Source of the DNA: Pedobacter sp. Leaf170
GTDB taxonomy: Bacteria > Bacteroidota > Bacteroidia > Sphingobacteriales > Sphingobacteriaceae
Length of the DNA: 64,000 nt
Direction of reading: 5' to 3'
Assembly (NCBI RefSeq): GCF_920984665.1
Contig: NZ_CAKLBP010000010.1
Span: forward strand, 1-64,000
In this document: positions 43,701 through 53,451 of the stretch, piece after piece
Layout of the letters: every line of letters begins with the position of its first letter
Position numbering within the stretch: the stretch's first letter is position 1
Translations under genes and position numbers: made by a program
The notes under the pieces: model-generated
Database searches by the model: none
The model's input: the letters and a program-made list of their open reading frames with translations, nothing else
Told to the model about the DNA's origin: nothing

Positions 43701-45769
43701 AATTTCAAATTAGCAACAGCGGTCAATCGCTATCTATAAATAGTAACCCAACGCAACCTAATGCGCCTTTAAATGTTGAGTTTAAAGATTTTCAGTTGGA
43801 AACTTTGACCAAGTTTGCTGAAACAGACACGACTTTGGTTGGAGGCAGATTAAATGGCACTGCAAATGTTAAAGATTTGGCAAGTACACCAAAATTTGAA
43901 GCAAACCTAACTATTGATCAATTACGCTATCAAAAAGATCAACTTGGTACTTTACGTGTTGCGGTTAATAATAATACTCAAAATGCATTTGAAGTAAATG
44001 TTGCTTTAAGTGGTGTGCATGATTTAAGGGTAAATGGTTTTTATTACACTGCTCCGCAAAGTGCATTAGATTTAACAGTTAATATCGATAAAATCGAGAT
44101 GAAAAACATTGAGAGTTTATCTCAAGGTCAGCTAAAAAATGGAACCGGAACCTTAACTGGTGCGCTTACAGTTAAAGGCGCTTTAACTGCTCCAAGAATT
44201 TTGGGTGATTTAACTTTTAACAATGCAGGAATAAATGTTGCTTATGTAAATTCTTATTTCAGAATGCCTAATGAGAAAATATCGTTTACGAATGAAGGCA
44301 TCAGTTTCAATAACTTTACATTGATAGATTCTTTAAACCAAAAAGCAACCATTAATGGTAAGGTTTACACAAAAGACTACAAAAGCTACCGTTTCGGTTT
44401 AGATATTAGAACTGATAATTTCAGGGCATTAAATTCTACTTCTGCAGATAATGAAATGATTTACGGAACTGTGTTTTTAACCAGTAACATAAAAGTTCGT
44501 GGCGATTTAAACCAACCAGATGTAAATATGAAGGTAAATGTAAATAAAGGAACTAAATTCTTTTTTGCATTGCCTGCAAACGACCCGGCCATAATAGATC
44601 AGGAAGGTATTGTTCAGTTTATTGATGCAGATGCGCCACCGTTTAACGGACAAAGGGCTTTAAAAGTAGATAGCCTAAGTAAATCTCCAATTAAGGGTAT
44701 CAATCTGGTCGCAAATATTATTGTAGACCCAGAGGCTGAACTTAATGTGGTTGTAGATCCATCAAATGGTGATGCTTTAAACGTTAAAGGCGATGCTAAC
44801 CTGAATGCAACCATAGACCCAAGCGGCAAAGTTAGTTTAACAGGTCGTTATGAAATTATAGATGGTTCATACAACCTATCTGTTGGTCCGTTAGGGAAAA
44901 AAGCATTTAGATTAGTAAAAGGTAGTACAATAAACTGGACTGGTGAACCAACAACTGCAAACGTTAATTTGAGTGCGTTATACGAAGTAAATGCAGCGCC
45001 AATCGATTTGTTGAATCAGCCAGATCTTTACGAAGCTAAAACCAAATTGCCATTTCAGGTTTATTTAATGATGAAAGGCGAATTATTGAAACCTACCATT
45101 TCTTTTAAAATAGATTTGCCAGAAAATGAACGTAATGCACTGAGTGGACAGGTTTACACCAAATTAATTAACGTTAACCGTAATGAGAGTGAGTTAAACA
45201 AACAAGTTTTCGCTTTATTGGCTCTAAACAGATTTATTGCCAGTAACCCGTTCCAAAGTTTAGCCGGCGGCGGTGGCGGTGTTTCTACACTTGCACGCTC
45301 AAGTGTAAGCAAGTTGTTAACAGAGCAATTAAATAACTTAACATCTGATTTGATACAAGGTGTTGATTTAAATTTTGGTGTGAATTCATCAGAAGATTAC
45401 TCAACTGGTTCTTTACAGCAAAAAACAGATTTAGAAGTTGGTTTATCAAAAAAATTATTGAATGATAGATTAACTGTTTCGGTTGGAAGCTCTTTTGCTT
45501 TGGAAGGACCACAAGCCCCCGGAGAAAAATCGACCGATATAGCAGGAAACGTTAACGTAGAATATGCTTTATCGGCTGATGGAAGATACCGCTTAAGAGC
45601 TTACAGAAGAAACCAGAACGATGTTATTGTACAAGGTCAGATTATTGAAACCGGCTTAGGTTTTACCCTGGTTGTAGACTACAATAAATTTAAAGAGATA
45701 TTTCAAAAGAAACGAGTAAGAAGAACTAGAAACATTGAACAGAAAGCACAAGATGAGAAAACTAACTAG
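40775..45769 (+). CDS. tamB: TamB-like inner-membrane/periplasmic bridge protein
   Basis: A giant AsmA/TamB-type protein (about 1664 residues from this start) with an N-terminal signal-anchor helix (ILLWFIASIIILVVAIALSL), a very long beta-rich periplasmic region made of repeated strands, and a C-terminal DUF490 domain (from about 1250: GSYNLSVGPLGKKAFRLVKGSTINWTG, ADGRYRLRAYRRNQNDVIVQGQI). TamB bridges the two membranes and moves lipids or helps outer-membrane biogenesis with TamA/TamL. I start it at TTG 40775 (LNRYVRKGLK, where homologs begin); TTG 40709 is the other option. Its last 17 bases overlap tamL. Confidence 0.9.
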   Translation: MNRYVRKGLKILLWFIASIIILVVAIALSLNIPAVQNFVKGKAINYLKGKTKTEVSLESIKIALPKDVVLNKFYIEDRNKDTLLYAEKLAVDISLFKLLDNTVEINNIELKNIRANVKRISPDTTFNFSFLVDAFMSDQKKPEEKVDKDTTSTLKFSVDKVSFEDIGLTYRDDVAGNDVKLYLGAFKTKLKTFDLANQHYVIKDLTLNNTSLKYLQQKPLVKLVQHVTNSVDSAEKEKGKLPLIEVENFAFSNVKVSYDDQISTTKAVADVNDLGLVNLKVDLTDSKYTVDDARLNKSNILFAFKPAPSNDLKKVKDTVVPEKSPLGLIIKNISLAENNIQFDNLAAKPAAKGMDFNHLLISGLNFGASDVNYSAAGITAKVKNGSLKEKSGFALNELKGDAIYNDKQIKLSNFVLKTPNTTIENATELNFTSMDDLTKHPEKVKLNLAFKNTTIGLKDAGYFSDAIPANYRNEKIKLNAEVNGYLNNLNIPRLQISGLKNTQIDISGTAKGLPDINKTFLDLNIKKLYVTKSDILVAVPKKSLPPSIELPNVINAKGNFKGSMTDFNTNMNIQTDMGAAVVIAGMNGPKGRESYKADVSLNNFNVGRLLKMQPKLGRVTVKANVAGTGLDPKKINAKFNAKVLSAYYNKYTYRNLSLAGTYANQNVNIKSNMPDSNANFNLDAKVNMAGKYPAIKANLDLKQVNLQALNFSPTLLSAAGIVKVDLQTADADYLNGTVNVTSLQLVKEAQKINVDTISLVAKSTATENALSLKSEILSAKIDGKYQLTKVGNAIINQINKYYAFGEVTKIPDQRMRFFVQVYDSKLLKQFVPELTVFKTSQFYGLIDTQKDSLQIKGNFPQVVYGDFKVDTTVLNINNQNNKLDYGLTVKRLQSPSVSLFNTEVSGDAANNILGVNIFLRDRQLKNKYVIGGNFQSINKDFKFSLDPQKLLLDYQKWMVSQDNYIQFGASGIVVNQFQISNSGQSLSINSNPTQPNAPLNVEFKDFQLETLTKFAETDTTLVGGRLNGTANVKDLASTPKFEANLTIDQLRYQKDQLGTLRVAVNNNTQNAFEVNVALSGVHDLRVNGFYYTAPQSALDLTVNIDKIEMKNIESLSQGQLKNGTGTLTGALTVKGALTAPRILGDLTFNNAGINVAYVNSYFRMPNEKISFTNEGISFNNFTLIDSLNQKATINGKVYTKDYKSYRFGLDIRTDNFRALNSTSADNEMIYGTVFLTSNIKVRGDLNQPDVNMKVNVNKGTKFFFALPANDPAIIDQEGIVQFIDADAPPFNGQRALKVDSLSKSPIKGINLVANIIVDPEAELNVVVDPSNGDALNVKGDANLNATIDPSGKVSLTGRYEIIDGSYNLSVGPLGKKAFRLVKGSTINWTGEPTTANVNLSALYEVNAAPIDLLNQPDLYEAKTKLPFQVYLMMKGELLKPTISFKIDLPENERNALSGQVYTKLINVNRNESELNKQVFALLALNRFIASNPFQSLAGGGGGVSTLARSSVSKLLTEQLNNLTSDLIQGVDLNFGVNSSEDYSTGSLQQKTDLEVGLSKKLLNDRLTVSVGSSFALEGPQAPGEKSTDIAGNVNVEYALSADGRYRLRAYRRNQNDVIVQGQIIETGLGFTLVVDYNKFKEIFQKKRVRRTRNIEQKAQDEKTN

Positions 45770-48044
45770 ACCGCTTTTATTTTTATTGGCCTGTTTAGTT
45801 TATGCGGGTTGTAGTAGTACAAAATCTTTAAAACCCGGGCAAGCATTATATACTGGTGCCGAGGTTAAAATTAATCCTGATTCTGCTGGAAAAATAGAAG
45901 ACGAAAAACAGGTTAAAGCAGATTTGGAGAGCAAAACCCGTCCTCGTCCAAATAAATCTATACTTGGTATAAAATATAAACTTGGCATTTATAATCTTGC
46001 AGGCGAACCCAAAAAACCAAAAGGTTTTAAAAACTGGTTACGAAAACAAGGTGAGCCACCTGTACTTTTAAGTGAGGTTAAGTTAAAATATAACAACGAT
46101 GTTTTAACAAGTTATTTGATTAGCGAAGGTTATCTGCAAGCTTCGGTTACCGGAGATACTGTAGTAAAAGATAAAAAAGCTAAAGCCATTTACACTGCAG
46201 TTACAGGTAATAGATATAAAATAAATAAGGTAAATTTCCCGCCAGATTCAGGAGTTTTAACCAGAATCATCAACCAGAATAAAGAAAAAACGCTTTTAAA
46301 AGTTGGCGATTATTATGACTTGGATGTTTATAAAAACGAGCGAATTAGAATTGATAACGATTTAAAGGAAAACGGTTATTTTTATTTCAGCCCGGATTAC
46401 CTAATAATGCAGGTTGATAGTACAATAGGTAAAAACCTGGTGAATGTAACGGTTAAGGTTAAAGATATTGCACCGGATGCAGGTGTAAAACCTTATACAA
46501 TCAAAAACATCAACATATATCCAAATTATACTTTAAGGAGAGACTCTGCCTTAAGGAAATTGCAACCCTTACAATACCACGATTTTAATATTTATGATGA
46601 TAGGAACACCTTTAAACCAAGGTTATTTGATCGTTTAGTTTTCTTTCAGAAAGGCGAATTATACAACCGTAGAGATCATAACCAATCTTTAAATAGAATG
46701 GTTAATATAAATGCCTTTCAGGATGTAAGAGCTGAGTTTTTACCTGTGGATAGTTTCAAAAACAATCAATTAGATTTAAATATTTATCTAACGCCTTTAA
46801 AGAAAAACTCTTTAACTTTTTCAGTTACCGGAACCAGTAAATCTAACAACTTTGTAGGCTCTGAAGTTAAGGTTACGCAAACCACCAGAAACCTTTTTAG
46901 AGGTGCAGAACAATTGGATGTAAGCGTTAGCGGAGGTTTTGAAACGCAAACACGAGGAACATCTTTAGGTAGAAATTCATTATCGCTAACAGCAGAAGGA
47001 AAATTAACCTTCCCAAGGTTTATTGTTCCGTTTTACAAACCAAATAGTACTACTGCATTTATACCAAAAACAATTGCTTCTCTTTCTTATCAGATGTTAA
47101 ATAGAGGTGGCGAGTACACTTTAAACGCATTTAAAGGTGAGTTTGGGTATAATTTTAAGGAGAACTTATACAAAGAGCATAATTTTAATCCTATATCCCT
47201 TAGTTATATTTCTACACGTTTCCCATCTGATACTACGAGAACCAGACTTTTTACAGAAAATCCATTACTAAGAGCAACTCTAGAAAATCAATTTATTATT
47301 GGTAGCAACTACAATTTTACCTATACCAACCAGATGGAAACTAACAGAAGAAATAATACATATTTCTTTGGTGGGATTGAAACCGGTGGTAATGTTTGGG
47401 GATTATTTACACCAACAAATAATTTGGGTCAGAAAACTTTGTTTAATACACCACTTACACAATTTGTTCGTTTAGAAGCTGATTTAAGGGATTATTATAA
47501 AGTTAACAGAAATGTAACCTGGGCAAACAGATTAAATATTGGTTATGGCTATGCCTATGGTAATAGTACCTCGCTCCCATTTGTCAGACAGTTTTTTGCC
47601 GGCGGAAGTAATGATATCCGGGCATTTCCAGCCAGAACCTTAGGCCCGGGAACATATAAAGTTCCGGATAATGCCCTATTTGCAGACCAAGGTGGTGATG
47701 TTAAATTAATGCTTAATTCTGAATTACGTTTTAAACTGGTAAGTGTTTTATATGGCGCATTATTTGTAGATGCTGGTAACGTTTGGTTGCGAAAAGAAGA
47801 TCCGCTTAGACCGGGTTCAGAATTTAAACTAAAAAACACATTAAATGAGTTAGCTGTAGGTACGGGTGCAGGCTTACGTGTAGATGCCACTATATTTGTA
47901 GTTCGCTTAGATGTTGCCTTTCCAATACGCAAACCATACTTACCCGAGGGACAGAGATGGGTATTTGATGATATCTCCTTCGGAAACAAAGATTGGCGCA
48001 GACAGAATTTAATTTTTAATATTGGTATCGGATATCCGTTTTAA
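45753..48044 (+). CDS. tamL: TamL: lipoprotein Omp85 (TamA/BamA family)
   Basis: A 763-residue outer-membrane protein. The signal ends in a lipobox VYAGC (Cys20), so it is an Omp85 lipoprotein, as TamL of Bacteroidota is known to be. A POTRA-containing part (about 25-370) is followed by a 16-strand barrel: LTFSVTGTSKSNNFVGSEVKVTQTTRNLFRGAEQL at its start, FVRQFFAGGSNDIRAFPARTLGPGTY (the conserved VRGF-like L6 loop, here IRAF) and final strand IFNIGIGYPF ending in Phe. ATG 45753 overlaps tamB, which suggests coupled translation. Start chosen over the TTG at 45735 because of the signal peptide. Confidence 0.9.
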   Translation: MRKLTRPLLFLLACLVYAGCSSTKSLKPGQALYTGAEVKINPDSAGKIEDEKQVKADLESKTRPRPNKSILGIKYKLGIYNLAGEPKKPKGFKNWLRKQGEPPVLLSEVKLKYNNDVLTSYLISEGYLQASVTGDTVVKDKKAKAIYTAVTGNRYKINKVNFPPDSGVLTRIINQNKEKTLLKVGDYYDLDVYKNERIRIDNDLKENGYFYFSPDYLIMQVDSTIGKNLVNVTVKVKDIAPDAGVKPYTIKNINIYPNYTLRRDSALRKLQPLQYHDFNIYDDRNTFKPRLFDRLVFFQKGELYNRRDHNQSLNRMVNINAFQDVRAEFLPVDSFKNNQLDLNIYLTPLKKNSLTFSVTGTSKSNNFVGSEVKVTQTTRNLFRGAEQLDVSVSGGFETQTRGTSLGRNSLSLTAEGKLTFPRFIVPFYKPNSTTAFIPKTIASLSYQMLNRGGEYTLNAFKGEFGYNFKENLYKEHNFNPISLSYISTRFPSDTTRTRLFTENPLLRATLENQFIIGSNYNFTYTNQMETNRRNNTYFFGGIETGGNVWGLFTPTNNLGQKTLFNTPLTQFVRLEADLRDYYKVNRNVTWANRLNIGYGYAYGNSTSLPFVRQFFAGGSNDIRAFPARTLGPGTYKVPDNALFADQGGDVKLMLNSELRFKLVSVLYGALFVDAGNVWLRKEDPLRPGSEFKLKNTLNELAVGTGAGLRVDATIFVVRLDVAFPIRKPYLPEGQRWVFDDISFGNKDWRRQNLIFNIGIGYPF

Positions 48045-48051
48045 TCGATTT

Positions 48052-49068
48052 ATGAAATTACTCAATAAAATAAAAAGCTTCTTTATTGCATTATATCATT
48101 TGCTTGTAGCCGCAGGAAAGGGTTTTGCAGAAGATAGAGTGATGAAATTGAGTGCCGCCCTTGCCTATTACACCATTTTTTCGCTTACGCCCTTAATCAT
48201 AATTATACTCGCTTCAGCAACCCTTTTTTTTGGCGAAGCAATGAAAACCAGAGATAAATTTTTTAATGAAATATCTGATTTAGTTGGCCCTGATGCGGCA
48301 ACGCAAATACAAGGCTTTGTAGATAATGCCAATAAATCAGGTCAATCTACCATCGGTTTAATTATTGGTATTACTACGCTAATTATCGGAGCTACTGTTA
48401 TTTTTATCGAAATTCAGGATAGCATAAACCTGATTTGGAAAGTTAAAGCCATGCCTAAAAAAGGCTGGTTAAAAATGCTTACAAATAGGCTATTATCCTT
48501 CTCCCTAATTGTATCAATGGGTTTTTTACTATTGGTATCATTGGTTATAAATAGCCTGGTTGTTGGCCTAGGCGATAAATTAGTGTCCTTAATATCTCAA
48601 ACAGAAATAGATGAGGTTATTCCTGTAGCCAACGATACTATGGCTTTACTGATCTATATTTTAAATAATGCTTTAACGCTTGCTGCGGTAACCGCTGTAT
48701 TTACGATCATATTTAAAGTACTGCCCGATGTGAATATCAAATGGAAATCAGCAATTATTGGTGCATTATTTACTGCTTTGCTTTTTAGCCTGGGTAAATA
48801 TTTAATCGGTATATACATAGAAAAAGGAACTACTGTTTCTGCATTTGGTGCCGCAGGTTCTATTATTGTAATATTACTCTGGATTTACTACACATCCGTA
48901 ATTTTATACTTCGGTGCCGAATTTACTCAGGCTTATGCCGAGAAATATGATGGCGGAATTGCCCCAAGTAAGTACGCTGTTTTTACCAAAATAACCATTG
49001 TAGAGAAGAGTGTAGATGTGTTGCCACCACAACATCCTGAAGATACCATCAATGCACCAAAAGGTTAA
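48052..49068 (+). CDS. YihY/BrkB-family membrane protein
   Basis: A 338-residue integral membrane protein, start ATG 48052, seven bases after the tamL stop. Six hydrophobic helices in the family pattern and the signature LSAALAYYTIFSLTPLIIIILA near the first helix; AAGSIIVILLWIYYTSVILYFGAEFTQAYAEK is the C-terminal family block. The family was once called RNase BN in error and its role is unresolved. Third gene of the tamB-tamL operon, which hints at a link with envelope assembly (inference). Confidence 0.9.
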   Translation: MKLLNKIKSFFIALYHLLVAAGKGFAEDRVMKLSAALAYYTIFSLTPLIIIILASATLFFGEAMKTRDKFFNEISDLVGPDAATQIQGFVDNANKSGQSTIGLIIGITTLIIGATVIFIEIQDSINLIWKVKAMPKKGWLKMLTNRLLSFSLIVSMGFLLLVSLVINSLVVGLGDKLVSLISQTEIDEVIPVANDTMALLIYILNNALTLAAVTAVFTIIFKVLPDVNIKWKSAIIGALFTALLFSLGKYLIGIYIEKGTTVSAFGAAGSIIVILLWIYYTSVILYFGAEFTQAYAEKYDGGIAPSKYAVFTKITIVEKSVDVLPPQHPEDTINAPKG

Positions 49069-49077
49069 ATTTAGATT

Positions 49078-51216
49078 TTAAACAAACTTTAAAATTTTCT
49101 CTAATAGTTCTTTTTCGAGGAATGGTTTTAAAACCAGTTCATTCATACCAGATTCAAGGTATTTAGCTCTATCTTCTTGCATTACATTAGCTGTAACACC
49201 TAAAATAGGAATACTCCTTTTACTTTCATTACTATAAGAACGTATAAGTTTGGTAAGTTCTATGCCTCCAAGTTCAGGCATTTGAATATCCGTTAAAATA
49301 ATATCGTAATTGTTTTCGCTAAAAAGCTCAAATGCCTGCAGGCCGTTTTTAGCTGCATCAAAGTTTAGCTTGTATTTCTTAAGAATTGTTGTAGCCAAAA
49401 GGATGTTCAAAACATTATCATCAGCCACAAGAATATTTTTCCCAACAAGTCTTTGAAGCTCTTCTGCAGAGAGTTCTGATTTTTCTTCAACGTTGAGTGA
49501 TTTATCTGTTAACTGATAAGGAATCTCAAAACTAAAAACAGAGCCTTTTCCTTCTTCACTTGATAAAGTAATATGACCACCATGAAACTCAACAATTTTT
49601 TTACAGATGGCTAAACCTAAGCCAGTTCCTTGCTGTTTTTCTTTTGTAGAAGAATAATAGGCCTGGGCAAACTCATCAAAAATAATCTTTTGGTCTACAT
49701 CACTTATACCAGAACCAGTATCGCTAACGCTAACTTGTAGCAATACATTTTTTTCATCTTTTTTCTTAAGTTCCGCCTTTAATGTAACATTACCATTTTG
49801 CGTAAATTTAATTGCATTACTTAAAAGGTTCATTACAATTTGTTTTAACCTGAGCGAATCGCCAAGCACATAAATATCCTTATCCGCTGGTGCAGCAATT
49901 ACAAAATTAAGTTTCTTTTTTTCCGCCTGAATCCTCATGCTGTCGAAAACATCAACAATGGCAACCAATGGAGAAAATGGGAGTTGCTCGAAATTAACTT
50001 TTCCGGTTTCATATTTCGAGAAGTCTAAAATATCATTAACAACATCGAGCAGCATAACGGATGATTTACGAATAGCTGAAACCTGCTCATTTTGCTCTGC
50101 AGGCAAGTTTACCTGTGTTAGTTGCTCAGAAAAGCCCACAATAGAATTAAGCGGCGTACGTATTTCGTGACTCATGTTTGCTAAAAACCTACTTTTAGAA
50201 AGGGCATATAGTTTTGATTTATTGCTGTAAGTAATTAGTGCAATTTCTTTACGGTATAATCTATAAATTGCATACAGAATGCAGATTAGCAATAGAAACG
50301 ATAATCCGAGTAAAACCTTCGTGAATTTATCCAGTCTATCTACGGTTTTAAAGGTTTTAACATTTAAATCTTCCTGTATAGTATCGTAATAGGTTTTTTC
50401 GTTAACCTTATATTGATTCAGATTTTTAACAATGGTTTCAATTATTTGATGGTTTAAATCCAGAAGCGCCCATTCCTTATACTTCAAATTTCTATTTAAA
50501 CGATAAAGCTTTTTGTAATAATCGTTAATTAATTTGAGCTGAAGTTTGTTATAGGCAATGCTTACAGACGAGGTATCAGCAGAGATAGCCGTTTTAACCA
50601 AGGTGGATTTTGAGGTATCAACCGCTTTAGCTTTCTTGTTTCCAATTGCAGCAAAGATTCTCCCTAATAGCTTTCTCCTTGTTTGGGCTACAGCTGCTGG
50701 CTTTATAGTATCAATGGTTACTATGCTTTTAAATTGCCTGGTTGTAAATAAATTTTCTTTCGGATCTTCCACATCAACTCTATCATCCACCTTAACAGAG
50801 AAATTAATAAGACTATCTGCAAGCTTCCTTAGGTGGATAAATTGATTGGTTCTTAACTCCTTTTGTACAATTAAAGCGTTAAAGTTATCAGTTTGACTGG
50901 CTTTTTCATTTTCATTATCACTCTCTATGCCATCCAGTATTGTGGTAATTTCCTTTATCTGACTTACGTATAAATCGTAGTATTTTTTATTTCCACTAAC
51001 AACATACATTCTGCAGCTATTTTCTGCGTTGTAGAGTTTAAAAATACAGCTATCCAGCTTCGTAAAATCATTCTGTACCCGAACAATTTTATGAACCGAT
51101 TTTAATAGTGGCACTTTAGAAAAATTTATGAACAAGCCTGTACTTATTGCAAAAACAACTAAAATTAAAAGCACTATGATTAAATATTTTGTGGCAGAAT
51201 TTCGGGTAGATTTCAA
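49078..51216 (-). CDS. Hybrid sensor histidine kinase/response regulator
   Basis: A 712-residue protein. TM helix 1 is at about 11-30 and TM2 at about 301-321, enclosing a helical periplasmic domain of about 270 residues. HisKA has His350 (MSHEIRTPLNSIVGFSE). The ATPase domain shows NLLSNAIKFT, DTGSGIS and GTGLGLAICKKIVE. The receiver (about 593-712) has Asp599/Asp600 and phospho-acceptor Asp643 (LTDIQMPE). No DNA-binding output is fused and none lies alongside, so the phosphorelay partner is elsewhere. The input signal is unknown. Confidence 0.93.
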   Translation of the reverse strand: MKSTRNSATKYLIIVLLILVVFAISTGLFINFSKVPLLKSVHKIVRVQNDFTKLDSCIFKLYNAENSCRMYVVSGNKKYYDLYVSQIKEITTILDGIESDNENEKASQTDNFNALIVQKELRTNQFIHLRKLADSLINFSVKVDDRVDVEDPKENLFTTRQFKSIVTIDTIKPAAVAQTRRKLLGRIFAAIGNKKAKAVDTSKSTLVKTAISADTSSVSIAYNKLQLKLINDYYKKLYRLNRNLKYKEWALLDLNHQIIETIVKNLNQYKVNEKTYYDTIQEDLNVKTFKTVDRLDKFTKVLLGLSFLLLICILYAIYRLYRKEIALITYSNKSKLYALSKSRFLANMSHEIRTPLNSIVGFSEQLTQVNLPAEQNEQVSAIRKSSVMLLDVVNDILDFSKYETGKVNFEQLPFSPLVAIVDVFDSMRIQAEKKKLNFVIAAPADKDIYVLGDSLRLKQIVMNLLSNAIKFTQNGNVTLKAELKKKDEKNVLLQVSVSDTGSGISDVDQKIIFDEFAQAYYSSTKEKQQGTGLGLAICKKIVEFHGGHITLSSEEGKGSVFSFEIPYQLTDKSLNVEEKSELSAEELQRLVGKNILVADDNVLNILLATTILKKYKLNFDAAKNGLQAFELFSENNYDIILTDIQMPELGGIELTKLIRSYSNESKRSIPILGVTANVMQEDRAKYLESGMNELVLKPFLEKELLEKILKFV

Positions 51217-51347
51217 GCGGTTTGATTTTAATAATTATGAAACATAATTGTCAAAATCACGGAAAATCAATCAAACAACAGGGATGTGTTTAATGGTTTG
51301 GTACTAACAAAAATACCCTAACAAATTCAATAATGCAAGTTTTTAAT

Positions 51348-53216
51348 TTAAGCTACTTCATCAATAATTTTCGGCTCCTCAGTTACTTCATCTTTTTCAA
51401 CACGCAGGTTTCTAATAATGTGTTGCTGTCTATCCGGCGTATTTTTTCCCATATAATACTCAAGCAAACTTTTAATGGTTTGGTCTTTTAAAATAACAGG
51501 GTCAAGCCTGATGTCTTTACCGATAAACAAACCAAATTCATCTGGAGAAATTTCACCCAAACCTTTAAAACGAGTAATTTCTGGTTTATTGCCAAGTTTC
51601 TGAATTGCATTTTTTCGCTCTTCATCACTATAACAGTAAATGGTTTCTTTTTTATTTCTAACCCTGAAAAGCGGTGTTTGTAATATGTAAACATGTCCTG
51701 CTTTTACCAAATCAGGAAAAAACTGAAGAAAGAAAGTCATCATTAATAATCTGATGTGCATACCATCAACATCGGCATCAGTAGCAATTACGATATTGTT
51801 GTAATGTAAGCCCTCTAAACCATCTTCAATATTTAAAGCATGCTGTAAAAGGTTAAATTCTTCATTTTCGTAAACAACCTTTTTCGTTAATTCGTAACAG
51901 TTTAGGGGTTTTCCTTTTAAACTGAAAACAGCCTGACAATCTACATCTCGAGATTTTGTAATTGAGCCAGATGCAGAATCACCTTCGGTAATGAACAAAG
52001 TTGTTTCATATCGCTTCTCATGTGTTGTGTTAAAATGTACCTTACAATCGCGAAGCTTTTTATTATGTAATGATGCTTTTTTTGCTCTATCATTTGCCAG
52101 CTTTTTAATGCCGGCAATATCTTTACGTTCTCTTTCGGATTGGTTAATGCGTTTTAACAAGGCATCAGCAACATCAGGGTTTTTGTGCAGATAATCATCC
52201 AATTCTTTTTTAACAAAATCGTTGATAAATGTAGCCACCGATGGCCCATCAGGACCCATATTTTGAGAACCTAACTTGGTTTTTGTTTGCGATTCGAAAA
52301 CGGGCTCTTGAACACGAACTGAAATGGCTGCAATAATTGATGAACGAACATCAGATGCTTCAAATTCCTTTTTGAAAAACTCACGTACGGTTTTAACTAC
52401 TGCAGCCCTAAAAGCTGCCTGATGCGTTCCTCCTTGTGTTGTATGTTGCCCGTTTACAAAAGAATGGTAATCTTCGCCATACTGCTGACCATGAGTCATT
52501 GCAATTTCGATATCGTTACCAACCATGTGTATAATTGGATAACGTATCTCTTCAGGTTTGTTAAATTTAGAAAGCAAATCATAAAGACCTCTTTCAGAAA
52601 AATACTTCTGACCATTAAAATTTATGGTTAAACCTGTATTCAGAAATACATAATTCCAAACCATACTTTCTACAAAATCTGGTATGTAATGGTAATTTCT
52701 AAAAATAGTTTCATCTGGATAAAAAGTAATCGCCGTACCATTTCGCTGAGTGGTATCAATAACCGGCTGTTCGCTTACAATCTCTCCTTTCGAAAACTCT
52801 ACCTTTTTAGTTTTTCCATCACGATAAGATTGTACTGTAAAACTGGTAGATAAAGCATTAACAGCTTTTGTACCCACACCATTTAAACCAACAGATTTTT
52901 GGAAAGCATTACTATCGTATTTACCTCCGGTATTAATTTTACTTACGCAATCGATAACTTTACCCAAAGGGATACCCCGACCATAATCCCGGACATTAAT
53001 CTTTTGTTCAGAAACTGTGATTTCGATGGTTTTTCCGGTACCCATAACAAACTCATCTATAGAGTTATCTACTATTTCCTTAAGTAAAACATAAATTCCA
53101 TCGTCTTGTGCAGAACCATCACCAAGCTTACCAATATACATACCGGGGCGCAATCTGATGTGTTCTTTCCAATCTAATGAGCGAATACTATCGTCGTTAT
53201 AAATTACTTCTGCCAT
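51348..53216 (-). CDS. parE: DNA topoisomerase IV subunit B
   Basis: A 622-residue type IIA topoisomerase ATPase subunit. The GHKL domain contains LLKEIVDNSIDEF, DYGRGIP and SVGLNGVGTKAVNAL. The transducer follows, then the TOPRIM domain with FITEGDSASG and IATDADVDGMHIRLL. The C-terminal region is short. Its partner ParC (36.8-39.7 kb) is in the same direction but separated by 11.7 kb. It could be confused with GyrB; the short length and ParC-like partner favour topoisomerase IV. Confidence 0.93.
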   Translation of the reverse strand: MAEVIYNDDSIRSLDWKEHIRLRPGMYIGKLGDGSAQDDGIYVLLKEIVDNSIDEFVMGTGKTIEITVSEQKINVRDYGRGIPLGKVIDCVSKINTGGKYDSNAFQKSVGLNGVGTKAVNALSTSFTVQSYRDGKTKKVEFSKGEIVSEQPVIDTTQRNGTAITFYPDETIFRNYHYIPDFVESMVWNYVFLNTGLTINFNGQKYFSERGLYDLLSKFNKPEEIRYPIIHMVGNDIEIAMTHGQQYGEDYHSFVNGQHTTQGGTHQAAFRAAVVKTVREFFKKEFEASDVRSSIIAAISVRVQEPVFESQTKTKLGSQNMGPDGPSVATFINDFVKKELDDYLHKNPDVADALLKRINQSERERKDIAGIKKLANDRAKKASLHNKKLRDCKVHFNTTHEKRYETTLFITEGDSASGSITKSRDVDCQAVFSLKGKPLNCYELTKKVVYENEEFNLLQHALNIEDGLEGLHYNNIVIATDADVDGMHIRLLMMTFFLQFFPDLVKAGHVYILQTPLFRVRNKKETIYCYSDEERKNAIQKLGNKPEITRFKGLGEISPDEFGLFIGKDIRLDPVILKDQTIKSLLEYYMGKNTPDRQQHIIRNLRVEKDEVTEEPKIIDEVA

Positions 53217-53451
53217 AAATTATGTTGTTTGCAATCGGGGTAAAAAACTTTGCTAAAATAGGCATTTTAGAAGAATTTATCTTCCAAGCAGAGGAAAGTA
53301 ATTTCAACAATCGATATGTAAAAAGTAAAATGGATAATGAACGAACTACAATCAATTCCCCATCCTACATTTCACATCATCCCCCAAACATCGTACATCG
53401 TACATCCACCATATTTTCATATCTTCAACCCATATTTTATTTCCCTTTTTG
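53217..53451. other. Short divergent gap with ACATCGTACATC repeat
   Basis: Holds the divergent promoters of parE and the permease. A direct repeat ACATCGTACATCGTACATCC lies at about 53390-53410. An open frame of 76 residues here has no features of a real gene. Confidence 0.5.
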
